From Polyangiaceae bacterium (lineage in GTDB: Bacteria > Myxococcota_A > Polyangia > Polyangiales > Polyangiaceae), in the NCBI GenBank assembly GCA_022447485.1, contig JAKVCH010000120.1, positions 1 to 8,242 of the forward strand: a stretch of DNA of 8,242 nucleotides, given 5' to 3'. The notes beneath the pieces were generated by a model. The model saw nothing but the letters and a program-made list of their open reading frames with translations. It searched no databases and had not been told where the DNA came from. Each line of letters starts with the position of its first letter. The stretch's first letter is position 1. This document shows, in pieces, positions 1-7,529 of this stretch. Position numbers and translations under genes: made by a program.

Positions 1-1
1 C

Positions 2-3000
2 GGTCAGGTACAGCAGCTTCGCCTTGGCAATCGAGCCGTGGCCATAGAAGCCTATAGCGAGGTGTTGGCTGCTGCTCCAGAGCATGAGCCTAGTCTAGGT
101 GCGCTCGAGGTGCTTTTTGCGGAAGGCGTCGAGCAGCTGAAGATTGCTGAGGTACTGGAGCCTCTTTTTCAGGCCGCTGCCGAGTGGGAAAAGTTGCTGA
201 ACGTACGAGAGGGGCAGTTAGCTCACCTCGGCGAGCTCGATGAGAGAATCGCTCTTTATCAGCGCATGGCAGAAGAGGCTGAGGAGCGTCTGGCCGACCC
301 TGAGATGGCATTTGGTTATCTCAATCGCGCTCTTGCTGAGGCCCCTGAGAACGAGCGTACTGTTGACGAACTTCAACGGCTTGCGCCCGCTCTTGATGAA
401 GGCTGGGAGCGCCTCGCAAAGAGCTATGCTGCTGTGTTGAGCTCTGACGGCTGTAGCGCAGAGGTTGTTGCCGAAGGCGGACGTCGACTAGCTGAGATCT
501 ACGAGACGGAACTATCGGACCTTCAGCAAGCAGAAGCGACCTATCGTTTTATTCTTGAGCGAGCACCGGGCGACCTGGTTGCCCTAGAGAACCTCGATCG
601 GATCTATTCCTCTCAAGGTAGCTGGCAGGCTCTTGCCGGTGTTTTGGAGCGTCGCGCTGCCGCGGTTGAAGATGAGTTTGATAAAGTCGAACTCTACCTG
701 CGCTTAGGCCATAACTATGAAGAGAAGTTAGCCCTGGGAGACCTCGGCGAGGCAGTGCTCGGCGATGAAATGCTCGACCGGGCAATGCTCGACCGGGCAA
801 TGACCTCTTCAGGAGCTGGTCAGGTAGCCGTAGCGAATGCCCCCGAATTGTTGGCAGATAGTTCTGGCGATGATGACTCAATCGACGATGCCCTCGACCT
901 TGGAGGTGTTGAGGTTGGCCTCGATGATGTTGTCGAAGAGTTCACCGAGCCGTCTCTCGATGAACTTATGCCAGCCTCAGCTGATGAGCTTGTCGAAGTC
1001 GGTGAAACAGAAGTAGCGGAGGCCGAGACTGCAATTACTCCTGAGAGCAAAGGTGAAGCGGAGCCAGAATACAATCCCGAGCGGTTGCAGGATGCAATAC
1101 GTGCGTACAGAAAGGTATTCGACGAACTTCAGCCAGAAAACGAAGATGCGATCGATTCTTTAGAAAGAGTCTACGCTTTGACCAGTGAGTGGACGAAGCT
1201 AGATGAAGTCTATAAGCGTCAATTGGATCACGCGGCAGGAGACGTGGTGGAGGCTGATGTTCGCGCAAAGCGTGCTCATCTCGCTGCCGAAAGGCTCGAA
1301 GATGTCGACGCTGCCCTCGAGGGTTGGAAGCGTGTTCTCGAATTGCGAGGCGAAGATCCAGAGGCGTTACGTGCTCTGAGCGTCCTCTACGAGGCTCAAG
1401 AGCGTTGGAGTGAACTCACAGATGTTCTTGAGCGGCATTACGATATTGCCGAGACTGATGAAGACCGCGTACATGTTTTGACGAGCCGAGCTCGCCTTTT
1501 CGATGAACAGCTGAATCGTGATGACGACGCTCTTGAGCAATATCAGCGCGTTTTAGATATCGACTATTCCAACGCAACCGCTTTGAAAGCGATTGCGACT
1601 ATCTGGCGTCGTCGGAAGAATCACGAAGAGTTGGTCTCTGCCTTGCACCAGCTCGTCGAACAGGGCTCTGAGTCGTTTTCGGCGAATGAATTAGCGGAGG
1701 CGTATCGTGAGCTTGCTACTATTTACGAGGCTCAAGATCAGGCCTTTGAGGCTGTCGATGCATGGCGACGACTCTTAGACCACCATAGCGGTGACTTTGA
1801 GGCCTTCGACCACTTGCAGTCCCTCTATCAGAAAGAAGAGCAGTGGGTTGAGATTGTCGACGTTAAAATGCAGCGGGCTGCGGCCTTGGTCGAAAAAGAG
1901 GAGCAGATCCGCGAGTACTTAGAGGTTGCCGATTTGTGGAAGTCGACGATTCGCGAGTACGATAAGTCCGTTCCTGCTTTTGACGCTATTCTACGCCTTG
2001 AGCCGCTGCATGAGCAGGCCTTCCTCGAGTTGGAGAAACTGCATAATGGTGCAGAACGCTGGGAGCCCTTGATTGAGCTCTATTTGAATCGATTAGAGAA
2101 AATTGAGGATATTAGCGCGCGGAGTGATCTCCTGCGTCGCATTGCTCGGGTCTTTGATGAGAAGCTTGGCGATAACGATCAAGCTTTCGAAGCCCTGGTG
2201 AATGCGTTTGCTGAGGATTATTTTGATGATGAGACTTCCGCGTATCTCGAAAAGATAGCCCAGGCGTCGAATCGTTGGAACGAGTTGATTAGCGCTGCTC
2301 AACAGTGGCAACAAGAAGAGCAAGACCGCAAGCGTAAGATTCAGCTCAGCTTGCGTCTTGGGAAGTGGTATGGAGAGAACCTCGGTCACTCCGACTATGC
2401 CGAGCAGTATTATCGGCAAGTGTTGGAGTTAGACCCACGGAATACTCGCGTGATGAGGCAGATGGCCGCTATCTCGCGAATCGGGGGCGATTACAAGAAC
2501 GCTGGTCTGCAGCTGCAGGAGGCGTTGAAAGTTGCGGTTGCCAATGAGCAGCGAGTGGCGATTAATACTGATATTGCTGATTTGCTCTATCGTCAGATGG
2601 GCGAGGCTGAGCAAGCGATCGTTTATTATCGTCGAGCCCTAGATATGAACCCTGGCTACTTGCCTGCCTTAGACTCTTTGGAGCGAATCTACGAGGAGCG
2701 AGGACAGATACAGGAGCTGGTTGATATTCTCAGCAGGAAGACAGATTCGCTGGAGAGCCCCCAGGAGGCGCTACGCCAGAAGCTGCGCTTGGGCGAATTA
2801 TTTGAAACTAAGCTCGAAGACTTCGATGGTGCGACTCGGGCGTATCAAGAGGCGCTCGAGGCGGACGAGAATAGCTTGTTGGCATTGCGAGGCCTGGAGC
2901 GCATGTTGACGGCCGCGGCCGATTGGCAGGCTTTAGTCAAAGTCTTGGAGCGCCAACTGGAGCTAGTCGACACAGAAAAAGAGCGTGTGGACGTTCTCGT

Positions 3001-5920
3001 TCACTTAGCGCGGATTCATGAGGAGCAGTTCTTGAAGGCTGATATCGCAGCCGAGCGCCTTGAAGAAGCGCTGCAAATCGATCCCGGCAACGAAGAAGCG
3101 TATGTTGCACTAGCTCGTTGCTATCGTCGTTTGAAGCGTTGGAACGATTTCGTTGAGACAGCGCGCCGTCATATCGACGAAAGTCAGTCGCGGGAGACGA
3201 AGCTAGATTTGTATGCTGCCATCGGTGCAGTTTACCGGGATGAGATTGGGGATCTGGATGAAGCTGTAGATGCTTATCAGTCAGTGGTTGACGCTGATGA
3301 GACAAATGTTGCGGCTCTTGATGCCTTAAGTAAGCTCTTTGAGAGACAAGATGATTCTCATCGCGCGATTGAAATGATGACGCGCGTGGCAGACCTAACG
3401 ACCGACGGTGCTCTGCAGGTAGACATGTACTACCGCATTGGGCGAGCCATGGAGGAGAAGCTGACTGACCGTTTCGGAGCTCGTGAGAAGTTCGAGATGG
3501 CCTTAGACCTTGACCCATCGCATCTACCGTCTCTAGCTGCTCTTCGAACAATCGCGATCGATGAGGCTGATTGGGATGGTGCGACTCGCTATATTGAGCA
3601 GGAGCAGGGTCAAACCGAGGCGCCACGTCAGCGAGCTAGGCTGCTTGTTGAGCTGGGCAAGATTCGGGAAGATATGCTGGGGGAGCACGAAGCCGCAATC
3701 TCAGCCTTTGAGCAGGCTATTCAGCTCGATAAGGACTGTGAAGAGGCAGCCTTGCCCCTAGTACAGGAATATAGTGAGTTGGAGCGCTGGGCTGATGCCG
3801 TGCCTCTAGCTGAGATGCTTGTTCGAAAGTCAAAGAATCGAGAGAAATCCGAGCAGCATCAATTGCAAAAGATGCTTGCGAACGTGATGTTCAAGCTGGA
3901 AAACTACCAAGGCGCATTGAAGGCCTATCAATCCGCCAACCAACTTGATTTAACAGATCACGAAGCCATTCGAGGCGTAGCAGACTCGGCTTTTGCGCTT
4001 GAAGATTGGCCGACTGCTTTGAGCAACTATCAACGAGTTCTCTCGGCGCTTGCTGAAGGTGAGATTGATGAGCGAGCTGAAGTCTATTATCGCCTCGGTG
4101 CAATCAAGGTTGCTCAAGGGCAGGACCGCCAGGCGATTAACAACTTTGAGAAGGCGCTTGCTCATGATGGGGAGCATCGGGCAACCCAAGAAGCGTTAAT
4201 TGCCATCTATGAGAAGGCATCAGACTATCAGCATGTCGCTGAGCATAAACGCCAAATTCTCGATTCTGTATTTGATGGAGATGAGCGATTTACACTTCTC
4301 TCTGAGATTGGCGATATCTGGCTTTCCAAGGAGAAAGACCCTCTGAAAGCCGTTGAGGCTTATGAAGAAGCTCGCGACTTAAATCCTCAAGATCATGTCC
4401 TTCTCCATAAGATGGTCCAAGCCTACCAATCAGCCAGCGAATGGCAGAAAATGGTGGATGTGCTGGACTCAATCATGGAGGTTGATCAGCGACCGAAACT
4501 CAAGGCGAAGCTGCTGAACACTCAGGCACAGATCTATCGCGATATGCTCGAGCAGAAGGAACGTGCCGTCGAACTCTTCAATGAAGCTCTCGATCTAGAT
4601 CCTGAATTCCTCGAAGCTTTTGAGAGAATTAATAAGATTCTCACGAAAGACAAGAATTGGAAGCAGTTAGAGCGCTCTTACCGAAAGATGCTGCATCGAA
4701 TTGCGGGTAAGGGGAATAACGACCTGGAGCATAACCTTTGGCATCAACTTGGCCTGATTTATCGCGATCGCATGGGCAAGGTGACAGAGGCAATTGAGGC
4801 CTTCCGCATGTCGGCAAGCCAAAAGAGCGAAGCTCCGGTCCAAAGAAAAATCTTGGCGGAACTCTACGAGGGCACAGAGGCATGGGATGATGCCATCAAA
4901 GAGCATCGACGAATGCTACATATCGATCCTCTTTCCGCAGAGACATACCAGGCGCTTTATCGGCTTTATCTACACAAGCAGACCTACGACCAGGCTTGGT
5001 GTGTTGCTTCAGCGCTCTCATTTATGAAGAAGGCAGACGCTGCGACCGAGCAGTTCTATCAGGACTACCGGCCAACAGACGGTTTGCAGGTGAAGGGGCG
5101 TCTTGGCACAGATCATTGGCAGCGAGCCCTGATGCATCCCCAAGAGAATGTCCACATCTCGAAGATTTTTGAGATGATTGCGCCGGCTGCTCACCGAGCG
5201 AAGGTAGCGTTATTGAGTTCTCAGAATAAGCTGCCGAATCTGCCTGCCCAGTTTTTGCAAGACCCACGGACTTCGACGGTGAGCTTTGCCCAAACCTTTG
5301 GTTGGGCCTCTCAGGCTTTGGGAATAGCGCCACCAGATCTGTATGTGCGAAATGATGTTCGAGCGTATTTGGGTGCGGTCGTGACAGAGCGACCCACATC
5401 AGTCGCCGGTCAGCTGGTGATTTCAGGTTTTACACCCATGGAGCTGCGCTTTATTTGTGCCAAGCACCTAACGGCGTATCGACCAGAGCATTATTTGCGA
5501 GTCTTGTTCCCGACTCAGGCTGAGTTAACGGTTATGCTTTTCGCGGCAATTCACGTTGCTGCGCCGAATCAGCCGATGCCGAGCGATCAGGCCAATCAGG
5601 TGCAGGCGACGGCGCGTTCGTTGCGAGAGCATCTCGACCCGAGTCATCTAGAGGGGCTGACGAGAGCGGTGAAAGCATTCCTGGAGGCTGGGGCCAAGGC
5701 GAATGTGAAGCGTTGGAATCATGCAGTTGAGTACACTGCCTGTTGTGCTGGTTTACTGCTCTCAGGTGATCTCCAAATTGCAAAGAAGATCATTAGCGCG
5801 GAACCGCAAGTACCGGGGGATCCACCCCCGGCAGATAAGCTGAAGGAGCTTTTGGTCTTTAGTGTCAGTGAGCAATACTTCGCATTACGCCAAGCTCTAG
5901 GAATTCAGATCCAGACTTGA
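2..5920 (+). CDS. Giant TPR-repeat scaffold protein with M48-like C-terminal region (5' end outside window)
   Basis: The frame is open through the left edge; 12 repeat-like codons precede the GTG at 38, so that GTG is probably internal and the true start lies upstream. Numbering from that GTG, the protein has 1,960 residues. About 21 modules of 75-80 residues fill residues 1 to about 1660. Each has a helix ending in a Tyr-Glu-Glu-type motif, an A-x-x-x-Y/F-x-x-x-L helix, a D/N-P turn, then an A/S-L-x-x-L-x-x-I/L-Y helix and a Trp-centred helix (for example residues W453, W591, W651). Residues about 237-345 are an acidic, Asp/Glu/Ser-rich insert that interrupts one module. Residues about 1690-1960 form a separate non-TPR domain with weak M48 peptidase resemblance but no HExxH. 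I see no membrane segment; a signal peptide cannot be judged without the N-terminus. TPR arrays bind protein partners, so a scaffold role is likely, but partner and process are unknown. Similar large TPR proteins are known to me from Myxococcota-type genomes. Confidence 0.9.
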   Translation, partial: GQVQQLRLGNRAVAIEAYSEVLAAAPEHEPSLGALEVLFAEGVEQLKIAEVLEPLFQAAAEWEKLLNVREGQLAHLGELDERIALYQRMAEEAEERLADPEMAFGYLNRALAEAPENERTVDELQRLAPALDEGWERLAKSYAAVLSSDGCSAEVVAEGGRRLAEIYETELSDLQQAEATYRFILERAPGDLVALENLDRIYSSQGSWQALAGVLERRAAAVEDEFDKVELYLRLGHNYEEKLALGDLGEAVLGDEMLDRAMLDRAMTSSGAGQVAVANAPELLADSSGDDDSIDDALDLGGVEVGLDDVVEEFTEPSLDELMPASADELVEVGETEVAEAETAITPESKGEAEPEYNPERLQDAIRAYRKVFDELQPENEDAIDSLERVYALTSEWTKLDEVYKRQLDHAAGDVVEADVRAKRAHLAAERLEDVDAALEGWKRVLELRGEDPEALRALSVLYEAQERWSELTDVLERHYDIAETDEDRVHVLTSRARLFDEQLNRDDDALEQYQRVLDIDYSNATALKAIATIWRRRKNHEELVSALHQLVEQGSESFSANELAEAYRELATIYEAQDQAFEAVDAWRRLLDHHSGDFEAFDHLQSLYQKEEQWVEIVDVKMQRAAALVEKEEQIREYLEVADLWKSTIREYDKSVPAFDAILRLEPLHEQAFLELEKLHNGAERWEPLIELYLNRLEKIEDISARSDLLRRIARVFDEKLGDNDQAFEALVNAFAEDYFDDETSAYLEKIAQASNRWNELISAAQQWQQEEQDRKRKIQLSLRLGKWYGENLGHSDYAEQYYRQVLELDPRNTRVMRQMAAISRIGGDYKNAGLQLQEALKVAVANEQRVAINTDIADLLYRQMGEAEQAIVYYRRALDMNPGYLPALDSLERIYEERGQIQELVDILSRKTDSLESPQEALRQKLRLGELFETKLEDFDGATRAYQEALEADENSLLALRGLERMLTAAADWQALVKVLERQLELVDTEKERVDVLVHLARIHEEQFLKADIAAERLEEALQIDPGNEEAYVALARCYRRLKRWNDFVETARRHIDESQSRETKLDLYAAIGAVYRDEIGDLDEAVDAYQSVVDADETNVAALDALSKLFERQDDSHRAIEMMTRVADLTTDGALQVDMYYRIGRAMEEKLTDRFGAREKFEMALDLDPSHLPSLAALRTIAIDEADWDGATRYIEQEQGQTEAPRQRARLLVELGKIREDMLGEHEAAISAFEQAIQLDKDCEEAALPLVQEYSELERWADAVPLAEMLVRKSKNREKSEQHQLQKMLANVMFKLENYQGALKAYQSANQLDLTDHEAIRGVADSAFALEDWPTALSNYQRVLSALAEGEIDERAEVYYRLGAIKVAQGQDRQAINNFEKALAHDGEHRATQEALIAIYEKASDYQHVAEHKRQILDSVFDGDERFTLLSEIGDIWLSKEKDPLKAVEAYEEARDLNPQDHVLLHKMVQAYQSASEWQKMVDVLDSIMEVDQRPKLKAKLLNTQAQIYRDMLEQKERAVELFNEALDLDPEFLEAFERINKILTKDKNWKQLERSYRKMLHRIAGKGNNDLEHNLWHQLGLIYRDRMGKVTEAIEAFRMSASQKSEAPVQRKILAELYEGTEAWDDAIKEHRRMLHIDPLSAETYQALYRLYLHKQTYDQAWCVASALSFMKKADAATEQFYQDYRPTDGLQVKGRLGTDHWQRALMHPQENVHISKIFEMIAPAAHRAKVALLSSQNKLPNLPAQFLQDPRTSTVSFAQTFGWASQALGIAPPDLYVRNDVRAYLGAVVTERPTSVAGQLVISGFTPMELRFICAKHLTAYRPEHYLRVLFPTQAELTVMLFAAIHVAAPNQPMPSDQANQVQATARSLREHLDPSHLEGLTRAVKAFLEAGAKANVKRWNHAVEYTACCAGLLLSGDLQIAKKIISAEPQVPGDPPPADKLKELLVFSVSEQYFALRQALGIQIQT
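769..802 (+). repeat. In-frame 15-base tandem duplication inside the TPR gene
   Basis: A 15-base unit (aatgctcgaccgggc) occurs twice back to back, at 769-783 and 784-798, and four bases of a third copy follow. The period is a multiple of three, so the frame is kept and the protein gains a repeated Met-Leu-Asp-Arg-Ala block at about residues 245-254. It sits at the start of the acidic insert, where length changes should be tolerated. Replication slippage is the simplest origin. Confidence 0.9.
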
Positions 5921-5926
5921 GTAAAA

Positions 5927-5951
5927 AAAGGCCGGCATTTTGCCGGCCTTT
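5927..5951 (+). terminator. Rho-independent terminator of the TPR gene
   Basis: A perfect 11-base-pair stem (arms 5927-5937 and 5941-5951, core GGCCGGC) closes a three-base TTT loop, starting six bases after the TGA stop. Seven A residues (5923-5929) run into the left arm. On the right the T tract is TTT, then CGCG, then TTTTT at 5956-5960, so the tail is interrupted. The A run on the left could give some activity in the reverse direction too. It separates the TPR gene from the downstream SRPBCC gene. Confidence 0.88.
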
Positions 5952-5985
5952 CGCGTTTTTGCGACACGGGCCTTCCCCTGGCCGC

Positions 5986-6016
5986 TCGACAGCTGTTTGT
6001 GTCACTGAGATTTAAT
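5986..6016 (+). promoter_or_regulatory. Possible sigma-70-type promoter for the SRPBCC gene
   Basis: TCGACA at 5986-5991 matches the -35 consensus at five of six bases, and TTTAAT at 6011-6016 matches the -10 consensus at five of six, with a 19-base spacer, at the long end of the usual range. Transcription would begin near 6023, giving a leader of about 24 bases before the ATG at 6047. This would exclude the upstream GTG at 5999 as a start. The position just after a terminator makes a promoter here reasonable, but the match is by eye only. Confidence 0.3.
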
Positions 6017-6046
6017 AGGAAAAGTGCTTATTTCCGGAATTTACCT

Positions 6047-6526
6047 ATGCCTGCAATTACGCTTACAACTCAAATAGATGCGCCTATCGAAAATGTCTTT
6101 GATTTATCAAGGAGTATCGACCTGCACGTGGAATCAACGCACCAGACAAATGAGAAGGCGATTGCGGGTTGTACTAGTGGACTTATCAATCTGGGCGAAG
6201 AAGTTACTTGGGAGGCAACGCACTTTGGAATCCGCCAGCGATTGACAACAAAGATCATGAAGTTTGACCGTCCACATCATTTTCGTGACTCGATGGTATC
6301 TGGCGCATTTCATCGTTTTGACCATGACCATCATTTCCAAGGAAACAACCAGCAGACAGTCATGCGCGACATATTTGACTACACCTCACCGTTGGGTTTG
6401 CTCGGATCCGTCGCAGACGTTGTATTTTTAAAACGTTACATGTGGCAACTACTTAATAAGCGCAATCAGCTTATCAAGACTGTTGCAGAAAATGGCAACA
6501 TCGATCGATACCGACTCACGACCTAA
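6047..6526 (+). CDS. SRPBCC (START/polyketide-cyclase-like) ligand-binding protein
   Basis: A 159-residue protein with the layout of small single-domain SRPBCC proteins, which fold into a helix-grip cavity that holds a hydrophobic ligand. Visible family features are the N-terminal strand leading into I-D-A-P (residues 10-13) and the VFDLSRSIDLH helix, an LGEEVTWEATHFGI segment, a FDRPHHFRDSM strand pair, a His-rich GAFHRFDHDHHF strand, and a C-terminal helix around YMWQLLNKRNQLIK. I prefer the ATG at 6047 over an in-frame GTG at 5999. Family members usually begin a few residues before the I-x-A-P strand, a GGAA (6036-6039) sits seven bases upstream, and the extra 16 residues look unlike the family. 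No signal peptide is seen, so it is probably cytoplasmic. It follows a terminator and is likely monocistronic. Parts of the gene (for example 6061-6120, 37% GC) are AT-richer than the TPR gene. Ligand and role are unknown; relatives are often annotated only as cyclase/dehydrase or SRPBCC family. Confidence 0.78.
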   Translation: MPAITLTTQIDAPIENVFDLSRSIDLHVESTHQTNEKAIAGCTSGLINLGEEVTWEATHFGIRQRLTTKIMKFDRPHHFRDSMVSGAFHRFDHDHHFQGNNQQTVMRDIFDYTSPLGLLGSVADVVFLKRYMWQLLNKRNQLIKTVAENGNIDRYRLTT

Positions 6527-6737
6527 GCGAAGAGGCAACGCGTGCGCAACGGAGCACAAGATACTAAGTAGGGCACCAATAAATGCCAGTGGCAAGATGG
6601 CCGACAGCCATCGCCGCCAAGCGAATGACCAATTAATTAGTCTGGTACCATAAGTGGCAGACGAGCGCTGTCTCGATTGGATCGGGCGGCGACCACTGTC
6701 ACCACCAATTATTTCAAGGTGCTCAAGTCCTGGTGGT

Positions 6738-7472
6738 TCAGTTCCGACTGGGAGATTCAAAGAGAAGCCGTAATCCCAAAGAGAATCGCCCTTCCGCCCC
6801 ATTCTTTTCGGCTGAGTCAATCCAAGTTGAGGGTCGAGAGGCGATTGTGCTGCCGGTGAATTGCAGAAACCCACCAATTCCCCAATGGTGACGTGTATAC
6901 AGGTCGGCTCCTAATTTGAGCTTCAGCCACTCAACCGCCCAATACTTTCCATCTACGGATAGAGTTTCATCGTTCAAAGAACCGGTGCCTTGGAGCTGGA
7001 GCGAGCGTAGGCCCACGCCGTACATGATGAAGGGGCTACCAGCCAACCCATCTGCCAGATGGTAGCGAAGAAAGCCTCCCACGGAGTAGGCCTTGAGACG
7101 GCACTCTTCACAGCTCTGGGGACTGCCATAGCTGCTCCAATCGGCCTCGACTCCAAGAAAGACGAAGCGAGACAGACCCCAACCAATATCGCCAGCAAAT
7201 CCATAGCCTGTTCTTGCCACGTCTGAGAGGGCTAAATTGTGACCGAGTCGTCCGTAGGGGACGTAGAGCCCGGCTGGAGAGACTGCGAACTGCAAGTGAC
7301 CAGCAACTTGGGAAGCTGGAAGAGTAGGGGCTTCTTTGGGTGAGTCTTTGGGGGCTGGCTCTGAAATGCCATCAAAGGCGAGGGCACTCGTGGAAGAAAA
7401 GGCCAAAGCCGTTAGAACCTGTGCAAGAAGAAAGACGCGGAGGGTTGCTCCCAAAGGAAGGGCGGGGATCAT
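6738..7472 (-). CDS. Outer-membrane beta-barrel protein with signal peptide
   Basis: A 244-residue exported protein. Residues 1-32 form a signal peptide: Arg12, a hydrophobic core through about residue 24, and a likely cleavage after A-L-A at 30-32. A Pro/Lys/Glu-rich linker (about 37-53) follows. From about residue 57 to the end, alternating hydrophobic and polar strands with many Gly and aromatic residues are typical of small eight-strand barrels (OMP_b-brl-type), for example GYGFAGDIGWGL, FVFLGVEADW, VGGFLRYHL and PFIMYGVGLRSLQL. The final strand near 228-238 (GRFSLGLRLLF) alternates cleanly and ends in Phe, as barrel C-termini do, though six more residues follow. Two cysteines, 121 and 124, form a CxxC in a probable surface loop or turn. 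A purine-rich GAAGAAAA directly precedes the ATG, a weak and close ribosome site. No terminator is evident after the stop. The cargo, if any, is unknown; it may be purely structural. Confidence 0.8.
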   Translation of the reverse strand: MIPALPLGATLRVFLLAQVLTALAFSSTSALAFDGISEPAPKDSPKEAPTLPASQVAGHLQFAVSPAGLYVPYGRLGHNLALSDVARTGYGFAGDIGWGLSRFVFLGVEADWSSYGSPQSCEECRLKAYSVGGFLRYHLADGLAGSPFIMYGVGLRSLQLQGTGSLNDETLSVDGKYWAVEWLKLKLGADLYTRHHWGIGGFLQFTGSTIASRPSTWIDSAEKNGAEGRFSLGLRLLFESPSRN

Positions 7473-7529
7473 TTTTCTTCGTTACCATATTTTTTGCAAC
7501 ATCCACCCCCGGGGACCGACAACTAGCTT
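7473..7529. promoter_or_regulatory. Short divergent intergenic region between barrel and FHA genes
   Basis: These 57 bases must hold the start signals for both divergent genes unless a promoter lies inside a coding region. I see an AT-rich part (7473-7499, next to the barrel gene) and a CCCCGGGG palindrome (7507-7514, next to the FHA gene), but no convincing -35/-10 pair and no -24/-12 (GG/GC) sigma-54 promoter. The FHA gene lacks a well-spaced Shine-Dalgarno: its best purine run, GGGGA, is about 14 bases before the ATG. Confidence 0.35.

Noticed and set aside
38..40. GTG as the real start of the TPR gene
   Set aside because: The frame is open to the left edge, the preceding codons (L-R-L-G-N-R-A) fit the repeat pattern, and there is no ribosome site before it.
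2937..3626. 229-codon open frame on the reverse strand
   Set aside because: It is antisense to clear TPR repeats, has low-complexity His/Arg/Gln/Ser-rich composition and no recognisable motif; it is a by-product of the TPR gene's codon use.
5813..5831. GC-rich hairpin (7-base-pair stem, 5-base loop) within the TPR coding sequence
   Set aside because: It encodes V-P-G-D-P-P-P in frame, has no T tract and lies about 90 bases before the stop; the real terminator is at 5927-5951.
6660..6737. Possible terminator for the barrel gene (accacca / tggtggt arms)
   Set aside because: The complementary arms are only about seven bases, far apart, and no T run follows on the reverse strand.
6449..6877. 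142-codon reverse frame overlapping the end of the barrel gene
   Set aside because: It overlaps the last barrel strands out of frame and runs antisense into the SRPBCC gene. The barrel frame gives a better C-terminal strand ending in Phe. Only its signal-like middle part is kept as a low-interest finding.
7500..7512. 12-base match atccacccccgg shared with 5820-5831
   Set aside because: A single 12-base match within 8 kb is expected by chance, and one copy is coding.
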